Assembly: GCF_024808815.1 (NCBI RefSeq)
Contig: NZ_JANUCS010000004.1
Span: 60,183-124,182 of the forward strand
DNA: 64,000 nucleotides
From: Methanosalsum natronophilum
GTDB taxonomy: Archaea > Halobacteriota > Methanosarcinia > Methanosarcinales > Methanosarcinaceae
Reading direction: 5' to 3'
The position numbers and the translations under genes were made by a program. Below are positions 36,834-46,838 of this stretch, piece by piece (the first letter of the stretch is position 1; every line of letters starts with the position of its first letter). The notes below the pieces were generated by a model that worked only from the letters and a program-made list of their open reading frames with translations, made no database searches and was not told the DNA's origin.

Positions 36834-36846
36834 AAGGAGGAATTGT

Positions 36847-38483
36847 ATGTTTTGTTTTCAATGTCAAGAAACATCTAAAGGAACAGGGTGCACAAAAGCA
36901 GGTGTGTGTGGTAAACAGGGAAATGTAGCAGACTTGCAAGATCGACTTATCTATGTTCTAAAAGGTATAGCTTACTATAATTCAATTGCAAGAAAACACG
37001 GGAGTGTCAAGAGTTCAACTGAGAGGTTCATGTTAGATTCATTATTCTCGACACTAACAAATACCAACTTCAGTGAATCAACGTTTGAGGAGCGTATAAC
37101 TGAAGGAATTAAGATACGTGACAGTATCAGGACAGAACTTGAGAGTAAAGGTATTGATACTGGAACTAATACTAATGTTAATGTCCCCCATCCCGCAACA
37201 GTGACTCGAGATGAGCTCGATGTAAGTGAAAACGTGGGTGTTCTGGCTACTGATGATGAGGATATAAGGTCACTTCGAGAACTCCTGACATATGGGGTTT
37301 AAAAGGAATTTCCGCATATGCACATCATGCGGCTGTGTTGGGCTACACTGACGAAACGATATTCGATTTCTTTGAAAAAGGACTTTTAGCAACGGTTGAT
37401 GACGAGCTATCAGTTGACGATTTAACTGGACTTGTGCTAGAATGTGGGGATGTGAGTTTAACTACTTTACAATTGTTGGATAAAGCTAATTCACAAGTAT
37501 ATGGTCATCAACAACCTACAGAGATAAATATTGGGACTAGAGAGAACCCTGGTATTTTGATAAGTGGTCATGACCTCAAGGACCTGGAACAATTACTTGA
37601 ACAAAGTCAAGGTACTGGTGTTGATATTTATACTCATGGCGAAATGATACCAGCAAAAGCATATCCTAGTTTCAAGAAATATGATAATTTCATTGGAAAT
37701 TATGGCAATGCCTGGTGGAAACAAAAAGAAGAGTTCGATAAGTTCAATGGTCCCATCCTAATGACAACTAATTGCCTGGTACTACCAAAAAAATCATACA
37801 TTGACAGAATTTATACTACAAGTATTGTAGGATTTGACGGAGTACAACATATAGAAGTGAATGAAGATGGTTCCAAGGACTTCTCTAAGATCATTGAACA
37901 TGCTAAAAAATGTGCAGCTCCTGAACAGATCGAGGATGGTACAGTATTAGCAGGTTTTGCTCATAATGCAGTACTTAATTTGGCAGATAAAGTTGTAGAT
38001 GCTATCAAGCAAGGAAATATCTCTAAGTTTGTTGTCATGGCCGGTTGTGATGGTCGCCATAAAGAAAGACAATATTACACTGACTTTGCTCAACAATTAC
38101 CTGATGATACAGTTATCTTGACTGCGGGTTGTGCTAAATACAGGTACAATAAACTTGGTCTGGGTGATATTGATGGAATTCCAAGAGTACTCGATGCAGG
38201 TCAATGTAATGATTCATATTCATTGATAGTGATTGCACAAAAACTTGCTGAAGTGTTTGAAGTAGATGACATCAACGAATTGCCTATAGCATATAATATA
38301 GCATGGTATGAGCAAAAATCAGTAGCTGTTTTACTAGCATTGCTGAGCCTTGGTGTAAGGAACATAAACCTGGGTCCAACATTACCTGCCTTTTTATCGC
38401 CTAATGTATTGAATGTGCTTGTGGATAAGTTCAATATTAGTCCCGCTGAAAATGTAGAGGCTGACATGAAGAGATTATTATGA
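36847..38483 (+). pseudogene. hcp: Second hybrid cluster protein gene, frameshifted
   Basis: The N-terminal part (CFQCQETSKGTGCTKAGVCG) reads to a stop at 37302. The rest continues in another frame from about 37300 to 38483 and includes all hybrid-cluster motifs ([49 protein letters not shown]). The break lies at the run GGGGTTTAAAAGG: two G fewer would restore [14 protein letters not shown]. The product would be about 545 residues, shorter than the first copy. One cluster residue differs between copies (Cys in THCEMLP, Gly in THGEMIP). It could be a recent mutation, a sequencing error in a run, or a -1 translational slip. Confidence 0.85.
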
Positions 38484-38510
38484 TGCTTTCATAATCTCTT
38501 TATTTATTTT
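38469..38510 (+). terminator. Terminator overlapping the end of the second hcp
   Basis: AAGAGATTAT / ATAATCTCTT, perfect ten-base arms, starts inside the last hcp codons and is followed by TATTTATTTTC. It separates hcp from the converging fumarate reductase gene. Confidence 0.7.
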
Positions 38511-38512
38511 CA

Positions 38513-39274
38513 TTATTTTTTAATCACGTCTCTTAAATTAAGTATACCTTTTGTTGGTGGTACTTTTTTTGGGCATATTCCTACACATTTATATACCACA
38601 TCACATCCCCAAACACCATTTTCTGTATTTATTGTATTCAATAGACCGTTTTTAGATTCCTGGTCATTACGCGGATCTAGATAATATCGCCATGCTTTTG
38701 CTAATGTAGCTGGTCCCATATATTGTTCGTCATGTTTAAATGCTGGACATATACTGTGGCAGAGTGAACACAGTATACAATTAGTGAACTGATCGATCTT
38801 TTCATGCATTGCAGGTTCTATCAGAGTATTAGGATCAGTATTATCATGACGACCTTCATCAATCCACGGTTTGATTGAATACACGAGGTCAAAGAATGGT
38901 TCCAGATCAACAACAAGGTCTTTAATAATATTGGAGTTAGGTAACGGTAAGGGTTCAATTAAGATCTCTTCTTTGAATTCATCCATTTCCTTGTTCTTCA
39001 ACAAAACATCGTTTGAATTACTTTCATTTATGATCTCTTTTTTAATGGTTGATATCTGTGTTTTGCAGGCAAGTCTTGGAACTCTATTTATCAGCATAGC
39101 ACAACTTCCACAAACTGCTCCTCTACACGAATAGCGGAAACATAAACTTCCATCGACCTTTTCCTGGATATGAAATAATGCATCAAGTACTGTCATCCCT
39201 TTCTTCTCTTTAATGTGGAACGTGTCGTACCATGAACTCGTATTATCATTTCGCTGAATAACTAATTTGGTCAT
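38513..39274 (-). CDS. Fumarate reductase/succinate dehydrogenase iron-sulfur subunit
   Basis: 253 residues. An N-terminal plant-type [2Fe-2S] domain (CRGAVCGSC with a later C for the fourth ligand) is followed by two cluster motifs, CILCSLCHSICP and CVGICPKKVP, as in SdhB/FrdB. It passes electrons to the flavoprotein encoded just upstream, with which it overlaps by one base. No membrane anchor subunit is next to it, so the complex may be soluble or use an anchor coded elsewhere. The family includes methanogen TfrB, but the CCG domains of TfrB are missing. Confidence 0.92.
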   Translation of the reverse strand: MTKLVIQRNDNTSSWYDTFHIKEKKGMTVLDALFHIQEKVDGSLCFRYSCRGAVCGSCAMLINRVPRLACKTQISTIKKEIINESNSNDVLLKNKEMDEFKEEILIEPLPLPNSNIIKDLVVDLEPFFDLVYSIKPWIDEGRHDNTDPNTLIEPAMHEKIDQFTNCILCSLCHSICPAFKHDEQYMGPATLAKAWRYYLDPRNDQESKNGLLNTINTENGVWGCDVVYKCVGICPKKVPPTKGILNLRDVIKK

Positions 39275-40998
39275 TAGTATTCCCTCGTCTCAGGCATCAC
39301 GTCTAGTATAACAGCATTTTTATAATCGATAGTTGGTGCACCATGCTCATCTTTAGTTACTAATGTATGTTTTAACCACTCATTATCGTCCCTTTTATTG
39401 TGATCAGTACGATAATGTGAACCACGACTTTCTGTCCGTGACAATGCGCTTAATGTTATTACATGTGCAAGATCTATCATTCCTTTAAGTTCAATGGTGT
39501 TTACTAACTCTAAGTTGTATTGCTTTGACATGTTAACTACATTTAGCCGTATACTCTTTTCTTTTAATTCCAGTATTTTACTAAGTGCTACTTTCAATCC
39601 TTTTTCATTTCGGAAAATACCAACATGCTCTTGCATTAGACTGCGAACCTCGTCTTTTAGATGAGCAAAACTCTCATTATTACTACTACTACTACCACTA
39701 CCACTACCGCTACTATCAATATCCATATCCATAATATCTTGGATATCGTTTTTCACATCATTCAACACTTCTACAAGTTTTTGTTCAGTAGGTGAAAATG
39801 TGTTTTCATCAACGAATTTTGCAGCATCTATACCAGCTCTTTTCCCGAACACCACAGTTTCAAGTAAAGAATTACCACCAAGCCTATTTGCTCCATGGAC
39901 ACTTATACAGGCACATTCACCAACTGCATAAAGCCCCGGTACTTTAGTTTTCCCATTCACATCACAACAAATACCACCCATTGAATAATGTTGACCGGGT
40001 TGTACTGGTATAGGGTTCTCGATAGGATCGATATCTGCAAAGTTCCTAGAAATCTCTCTTATACCAGGTAATTTCTTATTGATCACATCTTTACCAAGGT
40101 GGGTAAGATCAAGGTATACATAATCTCCTTCAAATCCATGCCCTTCATTGATCTCTTGTTGAATTGCTCGTGCAACGATATCTCGAGGAGCTAATTCCAT
40201 TGAATCCTTGGCATACTTTTCCATGAATCTTTTATTCTCAGAATTTAGAAGATATCCACCTTCGCCTCGTGCACCTTCTGTGATAAGTATATTAGTGTCC
40301 CAGAGTGTGGTTGGATGGAATTGCACGAATTCCATATCCTTTAATTCAGCTCCTGCATGGTATGCTAGACTTATACCAAAACCGGTATTGATCAATGCAT
40401 TAGTAGACCTTGCATATATTCTTCCATATCCACCAGTAGCCATTATGGTAACTTTAGATTGAAATATTTCAAGTTCTGAATCTAATAAGTTCATAGCAAT
40501 GCAACCAACGCATTGTCCATCTTCTATAACAAGCTTGGTCACCAACCATTCAGAATAGATCTTAATACCATACCTCATCACCTGTTCATAGAGTGTATGT
40601 AAGATATTATGTCCTGTCCGGTCTCCTGCATAACATGTTCTAGGATATGCGGCACCACCAAATGGTCGTTGTGCAAGATTTCCGTTAGAATCCCTTGAAA
40701 AGTTACAGCCCAATGTATCAAGTTCATTTATTGTATCAGGTGCATCTTTACAAAGAACTTGTACAGCATCCTGGTCAGCTAGATAATCACTTCCTTTAAT
40801 GGTATCAAAAGCGTGTTTTTCCCAACTATCGTCTGATCCAATTGCTGCATTAATGCCACCCTGTGCGGCTCCAGAATGACTTCTAATAGGATATACTTTT
40901 GATATGATCGCAACACTTTTACCTGAACGCTGTGCTTCTAATGCTGCTCTGAGCCCTGAAAGACCTCCCCCAATGATTATAATATCATGTTGTATCAT
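39274..40998 (-). CDS. Fumarate reductase/succinate dehydrogenase flavoprotein subunit
   Basis: 574 residues. FAD site [14 protein letters not shown], the [11 protein letters not shown] segment near the covalent-FAD position, substrate-site [21 protein letters not shown], and the Arg-rich C-terminal [11 protein letters not shown]. It interconverts fumarate and succinate. An odd low-complexity insert, [20 protein letters not shown], lies at about 445-465, encoded by an ACTACC-type simple repeat (39680-39725), in a surface linker before the C-terminal domain. It overlaps fumarase upstream by 14 bases and FrdB downstream by one base. Confidence 0.93.
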   Translation of the reverse strand: MIQHDIIIIGGGLSGLRAALEAQRSGKSVAIISKVYPIRSHSGAAQGGINAAIGSDDSWEKHAFDTIKGSDYLADQDAVQVLCKDAPDTINELDTLGCNFSRDSNGNLAQRPFGGAAYPRTCYAGDRTGHNILHTLYEQVMRYGIKIYSEWLVTKLVIEDGQCVGCIAMNLLDSELEIFQSKVTIMATGGYGRIYARSTNALINTGFGISLAYHAGAELKDMEFVQFHPTTLWDTNILITEGARGEGGYLLNSENKRFMEKYAKDSMELAPRDIVARAIQQEINEGHGFEGDYVYLDLTHLGKDVINKKLPGIREISRNFADIDPIENPIPVQPGQHYSMGGICCDVNGKTKVPGLYAVGECACISVHGANRLGGNSLLETVVFGKRAGIDAAKFVDENTFSPTEQKLVEVLNDVKNDIQDIMDMDIDSSGSGSGSSSSNNESFAHLKDEVRSLMQEHVGIFRNEKGLKVALSKILELKEKSIRLNVVNMSKQYNLELVNTIELKGMIDLAHVITLSALSRTESRGSHYRTDHNKRDDNEWLKHTLVTKDEHGAPTIDYKNAVILDVMPETREY

Positions 40999-42385
40999 TC
41001 ATAGACCTCGTGACCTTAAGCGGGTCTAAACTATCATCTAGCTCATCCTCTGACATAATTCCTAGCTCCATTACAATAGACTTAATACTTTTATTTTCTC
41101 TGTTTGCCTTTTGAACGATTTCAGCGACTCTATCATATCCAAGCTTTGGTGCAAGAACAGTAGCTATAGATAGACTATTGTTCATTAGTTCTTCACATCT
41201 TTTACTATTAGCCTTCAAACCACGAAGACAATTTATGTTAAATACTTTGATTGCATTGGATAATATTTCTAGTGAGCGAAGTATATTATGTGTTATTATT
41301 GGTGTAAATACATTTAGTTCAAGCTGACCCGCCTGTGATGCAACCACTGTAGCACCATCATTCCCAATCACTTGAAAACAGACCATGTTCATCATTTCAG
41401 GCATTGCAGGATTCACCTTACCCGGCATGATCGAGGAACCTGGCTGGACGGCTTTTAAGCTGAGTTCACCAATAGATGTTCGTGGATCACTTGCAAGTAA
41501 TCTAATATCATTTGATATTTTTATCAGTTCTACAGCAAGTCCTCTTAAAGCTGCAGAGAAGGTAAGCGCTGAACCAGCCGTTTGAGTAGCTTCAAACCGG
41601 TTTTTAGTTAGCCTGAACTCGTGTCCCGTAATTAATCTTATCTCTTTTAGTGCAATTGAAGAAAAACCACGGGGAACATTTATTCCAGTACCTACAGCTG
41701 ATCCTCCAAGGTTCAATTCAAGTAGGTCGGTTAATGCTGATTCTATTCTGTTCTTGGCGAGTTCGATAGATCTAAAGTATCCACTGAACTCCTGTCCAAG
41801 TGTTATCGGGACAGCTTCCTGTAAATGAGTTCGACCAGGTTTTACAATTGTATTATTTTCACTTATTATCTCATCCAAGATAGTTAACATCTCATCAATA
41901 ACAGGTAATAACTTCAAATGAGTCAGTTCTACTATAGATACATGCATTGCTGAATGTATTGTATCATTTGATGACTGTGACATGTTAATATGGTCGTTTG
42001 GATGGATGATATCGTATCTACCCTTATCAAACCCCATACGTTCGAGTGCAAGATTAGCTATAACTTCGTTCATGTTCATGTTTTGAGAAGTACCTGCACC
42101 TGCCTGGAATACGTCCACTACGAATTGGTCAAGATATTTCCCGCTTCTGATCTCAAGTGCAGAATCAATTATTGATTTGGTTATCAATGGATCAAGAAGT
42201 ACACCACATTCTCTATTAGCTTTTGCAGCAGCCAATTTAATTGCAGCCTGTGCTTTAATAAAACTGTGCGGTAACGTATCGCCACTTATAGGAAAGTTTT
42301 GTGTAGCTCTAACTGTCTGTGGTCCATAATATACGTTACTAGGTACTCGAACTTCTCCTAAACTATCTTTTTCAATTCTTACCAA
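40985..42385 (-). CDS. fumC: Class II fumarate hydratase
   Basis: 466 residues of the fumarase/aspartase superfamily. Motifs include [44 protein letters not shown] and the [11 protein letters not shown] signature loop. The stretch [14 protein letters not shown] favours fumarase over aspartase. Most methanogens carry a two-part class I iron-sulfur fumarase, so the class II type is notable. The start is TTG with GGTGG four bases before. It heads a tight operon with the two fumarate reductase subunits, a short malate-fumarate-succinate branch. Confidence 0.88.
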   Translation of the reverse strand: MVRIEKDSLGEVRVPSNVYYGPQTVRATQNFPISGDTLPHSFIKAQAAIKLAAAKANRECGVLLDPLITKSIIDSALEIRSGKYLDQFVVDVFQAGAGTSQNMNMNEVIANLALERMGFDKGRYDIIHPNDHINMSQSSNDTIHSAMHVSIVELTHLKLLPVIDEMLTILDEIISENNTIVKPGRTHLQEAVPITLGQEFSGYFRSIELAKNRIESALTDLLELNLGGSAVGTGINVPRGFSSIALKEIRLITGHEFRLTKNRFEATQTAGSALTFSAALRGLAVELIKISNDIRLLASDPRTSIGELSLKAVQPGSSIMPGKVNPAMPEMMNMVCFQVIGNDGATVVASQAGQLELNVFTPIITHNILRSLEILSNAIKVFNINCLRGLKANSKRCEELMNNSLSIATVLAPKLGYDRVAEIVQKANRENKSIKSIVMELGIMSEDELDDSLDPLKVTRSMNDTT

Positions 42386-42641
42386 TCAACCACCAGGCTA
42401 CCTTTAAAAAAACAATATGTAAAAAAGATTGTTTATACATATGATCTATTATAAATATTTAAATTTCAAGTTATAAATAAATGGCCTTTAATCCAATATT
42501 TGAAAGAATATTGGGCTATAGGACATAATCAAAGTACCAAGTATCATAGTTTCTACTTTAAAGACAGATACAATAAGCACCCAAAAAAGTACTATTATAT
42601 ATTATAGGGTCAATGTTTTAATGGAGTTTTAGTGATCATAG

Positions 42642-42779
42642 ATGGTAAAAAAAAAACAGTGTCCGTTTCTAAGTCCTACAGAGAAGGATCTCGAAGGAGA
42701 ATTTTGTCTTAAATCCAAATGTATATGGTACAGGGATAATAAATGCAAGATTGGTGAAGAGGGGGAGAACACTGATTAG
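42642..42779 (+). CDS. Small cysteine-rich protein
   Basis: 45 residues, MVKKKQCPFLSPTEKDLEGE followed by FCLKSKCIWYRDNKCKIGEE. Four cysteines (CPF, FC, KC, KC) may bind zinc or a cluster. It has an ATG start and ends with TAG. Similar small CxxC proteins occur in methanogens, but I do not recognise this one. It is alone in a gap of over 400 bases. The ribosome binding site is weak. Confidence 0.6.
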   Translation: MVKKKQCPFLSPTEKDLEGEFCLKSKCIWYRDNKCKIGEEGENTD

Positions 42780-42848
42780 CCTTCAAGCTGAGATTAATAT
42801 GAAGATTTTGTAGTTGATTCGAGATTTAGTTCATTATAATTGAAAGGT

Positions 42849-43202
42849 TCAATCTCTATGTTTTCGTTCCTTTAAAAGCAATTCTTTCCAATCAGGATGT
42901 GTGGCACCTTTAAATTCATATCCTAATGTAACCCAGTCACCCCATAGATTGCAGTTATCTATATCGTTGCCTGTTGTAAGCAATCCTTTCACTTCATAGC
43001 TTTTTTCTGGTGCTGGGATCACTGCAAGGACAGAATCGTCATATGCAAGTTCAATCTCGGAATTTACACTGCTAAGACCCTGCCAGTCGTACTTTAAAGG
43101 CTGAATATGTATGTTATCTCTCCTTTGAATAACAACAAAACAGATAATTGGCTCTTTACTGATGTCCTTTTCACTTACTTTATCTTTATCTTTCATTTTC
43201 AA
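42849..43202 (-). CDS. Conserved hypothetical protein
   Basis: 117 residues. The N-terminus is charged (MKMKDKDKVSEKDISKEP). The rest is a compact alpha/beta-looking domain (ICFVVIQRRDNIHIQPLKYD, SEIELAYDDSVLAVIPAPE, NLWGDWVTLGYEFKG). No known domain is recognised. It lies 25 bases downstream of the PfpI-like gene on the same strand, likely in one unit. Confidence 0.65.
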   Translation of the reverse strand: MKMKDKDKVSEKDISKEPIICFVVIQRRDNIHIQPLKYDWQGLSSVNSEIELAYDDSVLAVIPAPEKSYEVKGLLTTGNDIDNCNLWGDWVTLGYEFKGATHPDWKELLLKERKHRD

Positions 43203-43227
43203 TACACCGGCTGGTCAGTGCTAAAAG

Positions 43228-43731
43228 TCATTTTTTGATAAGACCTATCATTTCTTTACCAAAGGCAAAAAGGTCATTAGGATGTCTTGATGTAACTAGG
43301 TTCTTGTCGATTACAACTTCTTTATCTTCAAATACAGCGCCAGCTGCGATCAAGTCATCTCTTATACCAATATAGGAAGTGGCTCGTCGTCCCTTGATCA
43401 CACCAGCGGAGATCAATAGCTGGGGTCCATGGCAGATTGCAGCAACAGGTTTGTTATTTTCAAAAAAGCTAGTAACTATTTTTAAAGCGTCTTGGTCAAG
43501 TCTCATTTTTTCTGGTCCTTTTCCTCCAGATATTACAAGGATATCATATTCTTCAGGTATCACTTCACTAAATGCAATATCTACATTAACTGGATATCCA
43601 TGCTTACCAAAAACCTTTCCTTTTTCCATAGAAGCTATTTTTACATCAATACCTTCTTCTTTTAACCGGTGTAATGGATAGAATACTTCAAGGTCCTCGA
43701 ATCCTTCTGCTGCAAATATTATTCCTTTCAA
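43228..43731 (-). CDS. DJ-1/PfpI family protein
   Basis: About 167 residues. The nucleophile elbow VAAICHGPQLLI holds the reactive Cys and adjacent His. GIIFAAEGFEDLEVFYPLHR is the N-terminal acidic partner strand. Members are glyoxalases, deglycase-like or chaperone-like enzymes, and the exact role is unknown. The start is TTG at 43731, four bases after GGTGAT; an in-frame GTG at 43740 lies inside that site. Confidence 0.88.
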   Translation of the reverse strand: MKGIIFAAEGFEDLEVFYPLHRLKEEGIDVKIASMEKGKVFGKHGYPVNVDIAFSEVIPEEYDILVISGGKGPEKMRLDQDALKIVTSFFENNKPVAAICHGPQLLISAGVIKGRRATSYIGIRDDLIAAGAVFEDKEVVIDKNLVTSRHPNDLFAFGKEMIGLIKK

Positions 43732-43849
43732 AATGATCACCTACAAATGCTTGTTATGTAGAATATTATGTTGGTACTAGATATATTTTTAGAAATGTTG
43801 TTATTATAAATGGTGGAATATATATTATGTGAGTTTAATATTGTGCACC

Positions 43850-45127
43850 ATGAGTTACAGGAAGTTTATTGATAATCTTGATAGAGACGGTTTACTCATT
43901 GAGGTAAATGAGTCAGTTTCTCCAAAGTTCCAAGCCCCAGTGTTAGCGGGCAGGACTAATAAAGCTATTCTTTTCAATGATATTGATGGGAAACGGGCTA
44001 TTATGAACTTGCTTGGATCACGTGAACAGCTTTCTAAGATGTTACAGGTACCAAAAGATCAAATTATAGATAAATTATCTAATGTGCAACCTGATGGTGA
44101 AGTTAAGCTAGTTAATAAGTCACCTACTATGGAAGTAGTAACTGAAGATGTTGATCTAAGAGACCTGCCCATCATGACACATTTTGAGAAAGATGGTGGA
44201 GCTTACATAACCGCTGGTATTGTAGTAACTGAACATGATGGTATCATGAACGCGGCTATACATAGGTTAATGGTTGCAGGAAAGAATAAATTGGCGGCAA
44301 GGTTAGTACCGCCTCGTCACACTTATCTCTTATACAAACAAGCAGCTGCTGAGAATAAACCGCTACCAGTATGTGTGGTAATTGGTGCTGATCCTGTAAT
44401 CACCTACGCTACAACTACACGTGTACCACAAGGTAAAGAGTTCGAATATGCTGCATCACTTCGTGGTGAACCTGTTGAGGTGTTCAAGTGTGGTAATGGA
44501 ATTAAGGTACCCCATGCTGAATATGTCTTGGAAGGTTATATCGAACCAACAGAAACTGTTGATGAAGGTCCCTTTGTTGATATAACAGGTACTTATGACC
44601 ATGTTAGAAAAGAACCTGTGATTACCATTACACGTATACTGCATCGCAGAGATCCGATCTATCACGGTATTCTACCCGCAGGCCCTGAACACCTGTTAAT
44701 GATGGGTGTACCATATGAACCTAGGATATACCGAGCTGTAGGTGAAGTGACTGCTGTGAAGAACGTGGTATTAACTGAAGGTGGTTGTTGTTATCTGCAT
44801 GCGGTGGTACAAATAGATAAAAAAACGGAAGGTGATGGCAAAAATGCTATAATGGCATCTTTTGCAGCTCATACAAGCTTAAAACATGTAGTTATAGTAG
44901 ACGAGGATATTGATATTTTCAGTCCAGAAGATATAGAGTTCGCTATTGCAACACGTGTACGTGGTGACCGTGATGTAATGGTGATAAGTGGAGTAAGGGG
45001 TAGTACACTTGACCCAATGGGCTCGCCTGATGGTACTACGTCTAAAATAGGTATTGATGCAACCAAGATATTAAGCAAATCTGAAATGTTTGAACGCGCT
45101 AGAATGCCAGAGATAGATGAACTCTAA
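43850..45127 (+). CDS. UbiD-family decarboxylase, probable anhydromevalonate phosphate decarboxylase
   Basis: 425 residues of the prenylated-FMN decarboxylase family. Features are IHRLMVAGKNKLAARLVPPRH, the catalytic-region E-G-PFVDITGTYDH, and GVRGSTLDPMG near the end. In archaea one UbiD member turns trans-anhydromevalonate 5-phosphate into isopentenyl phosphate. Here the gene sits 60 bases before the two aconitase X genes that make that substrate, which strongly supports this role. ATG at 43850 is chosen to fit MSYRKFIDNLD. Confidence 0.88.
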   Translation: MSYRKFIDNLDRDGLLIEVNESVSPKFQAPVLAGRTNKAILFNDIDGKRAIMNLLGSREQLSKMLQVPKDQIIDKLSNVQPDGEVKLVNKSPTMEVVTEDVDLRDLPIMTHFEKDGGAYITAGIVVTEHDGIMNAAIHRLMVAGKNKLAARLVPPRHTYLLYKQAAAENKPLPVCVVIGADPVITYATTTRVPQGKEFEYAASLRGEPVEVFKCGNGIKVPHAEYVLEGYIEPTETVDEGPFVDITGTYDHVRKEPVITITRILHRRDPIYHGILPAGPEHLLMMGVPYEPRIYRAVGEVTAVKNVVLTEGGCCYLHAVVQIDKKTEGDGKNAIMASFAAHTSLKHVVIVDEDIDIFSPEDIEFAIATRVRGDRDVMVISGVRGSTLDPMGSPDGTTSKIGIDATKILSKSEMFERARMPEIDEL

Positions 45128-45187
45128 CCTAACTATGAATAGAAATGATACTAATATGATTGTGTAAGGGTGTACCGGTGTAAAAAA

Positions 45188-46369
45188 ATGTACTTGACAC
45201 GAGAAGAAGAAAATATACTTAATGGGGAATATGGTACAACATTACAAAAAGCAATTGAAATACTCGTTGCTTTAGGTGATATATATGGTGCAGATAGTTT
45301 AATTCCAATAAAAAGTGCACAGATCGCGGGTGTATCATATAAGACAATAGGGGATGCTGGTCTTGAATGGATATCTTCCCTGAAAGGTACTGTAAAGGTA
45401 CCCTCAGTCCTTAACCCTGCGGGTATGGACCTAGAGGATTGGGCAGGGATGGGTATCCCCGAATCGTTTGCAATCAAGCAAAAAGAGATAATTAAAGCAT
45501 ACTCTGAACTTGGTATTAGGGTAGAATGTACTTGTACTCCATATTATTTACAGGGATTTGATCTGAGTTTGGGTGAACATATTGCATGGAGTGAATCTTC
45601 AGCAGTATCCTATGCAAATTCTGTGATAGGTGCACGGACCAATAGGGAAGGTGGGCCCTCAGCACTCTCTGCGGCCTTGATCGGGAAAACTGGGAATTAT
45701 GGGTTCCATTTAGATCAAAACCGTGTTCCAACGATCTCAGTTAATGTTGAATGTGATATATCAAGTTCAGATTATGGTGCTTTAGGATACATTGTAGGTA
45801 AAATGATATCTAACAAAGTACCATTATTTAATCTCAAGAGTAATCCTAAAAAGGTGGATCTAAAATCTTTAGGTGCAGCAATGGCAGCTTCAGGGTCCGT
45901 TGCATTGTATCATGTGAAGAATGTTACGCCAGAACAATTGCATATGAACTTCGATACTCCTGAAGAAACGATCGTGATCGAGGAAGAACAGATAAGGGAA
46001 GTATATGAGAGTAAAGCATCATTTAAGAATAATTGTGATATTGTTGCTCTTGGTTGCCCCCATTGTTCAGTCGAGGAACTTGAAGAGATAGCTAGTTTGT
46101 TAGAGGGTAAGACTGTAAATAAAGAGTTCTGGGTATGCACTTCAAGAGAGGTTGCTAACAATTCAGGAGATATAATATCTCGAATTGAGAAAAGTGGTGC
46201 TAAAGTCCTCTGTGATACATGTATGGTAGTATCTCCTGCAAGCGAGAATTATAGATGTATGGCAGTTAATTCGGGGAAAGCGTTCAATTACATTCCTGGG
46301 ATGTGTAAGATCGAATCGATGTATGCTACCCTTGAAGAATGTATTGATGAGGCAGGTGATAGAAATTAG
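45188..46369 (+). CDS. Aconitase X large subunit (phosphomevalonate dehydratase)
   Basis: 393 residues. It dehydrates mevalonate 5-phosphate to trans-anhydromevalonate 5-phosphate with the small subunit, using an iron-sulfur cluster. Cysteines in ECTCTPYYLQG, VALGCPHCSVEE and LCDTCMVVSP are the likely cluster ligands. The N-terminal MYLTREEENILNGEYG matches the family. The start is ATG at 45188 with GGTGT upstream. It overlaps the small subunit by a few bases. Confidence 0.92.
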   Translation: MYLTREEENILNGEYGTTLQKAIEILVALGDIYGADSLIPIKSAQIAGVSYKTIGDAGLEWISSLKGTVKVPSVLNPAGMDLEDWAGMGIPESFAIKQKEIIKAYSELGIRVECTCTPYYLQGFDLSLGEHIAWSESSAVSYANSVIGARTNREGGPSALSAALIGKTGNYGFHLDQNRVPTISVNVECDISSSDYGALGYIVGKMISNKVPLFNLKSNPKKVDLKSLGAAMAASGSVALYHVKNVTPEQLHMNFDTPEETIVIEEEQIREVYESKASFKNNCDIVALGCPHCSVEELEEIASLLEGKTVNKEFWVCTSREVANNSGDIISRIEKSGAKVLCDTCMVVSPASENYRCMAVNSGKAFNYIPGMCKIESMYATLEECIDEAGDRN

Positions 46370-46772
46370 AATTGAATGTCGATCAATATCAAAAGGGGAA
46401 GGAAAAGGTCCTGTACTCTCCACTAAAGACCCGATTTCATTTTTGGGCACTGTAGATCCCGAAACGGGTAATATAATTGATCCTAACCATGAACTTCATG
46501 GTAAATGTATAAAAGATTCAATCTTGATATTCCCTTACGGTAAAGGTTCAACAGTAGGTTCCTATGTATTATATCAACTAAAAAAGAACGGTTGTGCTCC
46601 ATCAGGGATGATCAATATCGATTCTGAACCTATAGTAGCAGTTGGTGCAATTATATCGGATATACCTTTAGTTGACCGGCCAAACGTTGATATATTCAAG
46701 GTTATAGTCGAGGGCGATGAAGTGATAGTAAACGGGTCCGAAGGCTACCTTGAAATAACGGGTTCGAAATGA
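46365..46772 (+). CDS. Aconitase X small subunit (phosphomevalonate dehydratase)
   Basis: About 135 residues, with DPISFLGTVDPETGNI, FPYGKGSTVGSYVLYQLKKN and the final GDEVIVNG typical of the small (swivelling) subunit. The family methionine falls at ATT 46365, giving IRIECRSISKG. A GGCAGGTGAT site ends five bases before it. A GTG at 46356 is in frame but lies inside that site, so it is a less likely but possible start. It is cotranslated with the large subunit. Confidence 0.88.
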   Translation: MRIECRSISKGEGKGPVLSTKDPISFLGTVDPETGNIIDPNHELHGKCIKDSILIFPYGKGSTVGSYVLYQLKKNGCAPSGMINIDSEPIVAVGAIISDIPLVDRPNVDIFKVIVEGDEVIVNGSEGYLEITGSK

Positions 46773-46838
46773 TATTGGTATTAGTGTTGTATAGAATGTC
46801 CAAAAACCTTAAAATGATCAGTTCTTTTATTAATTTCA

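Noticed and set aside
46323..46364. Longer aconitase X small subunit from ATG 46323
   Set aside because: It overlaps the large subunit by 47 bases and adds residues not seen in the family.
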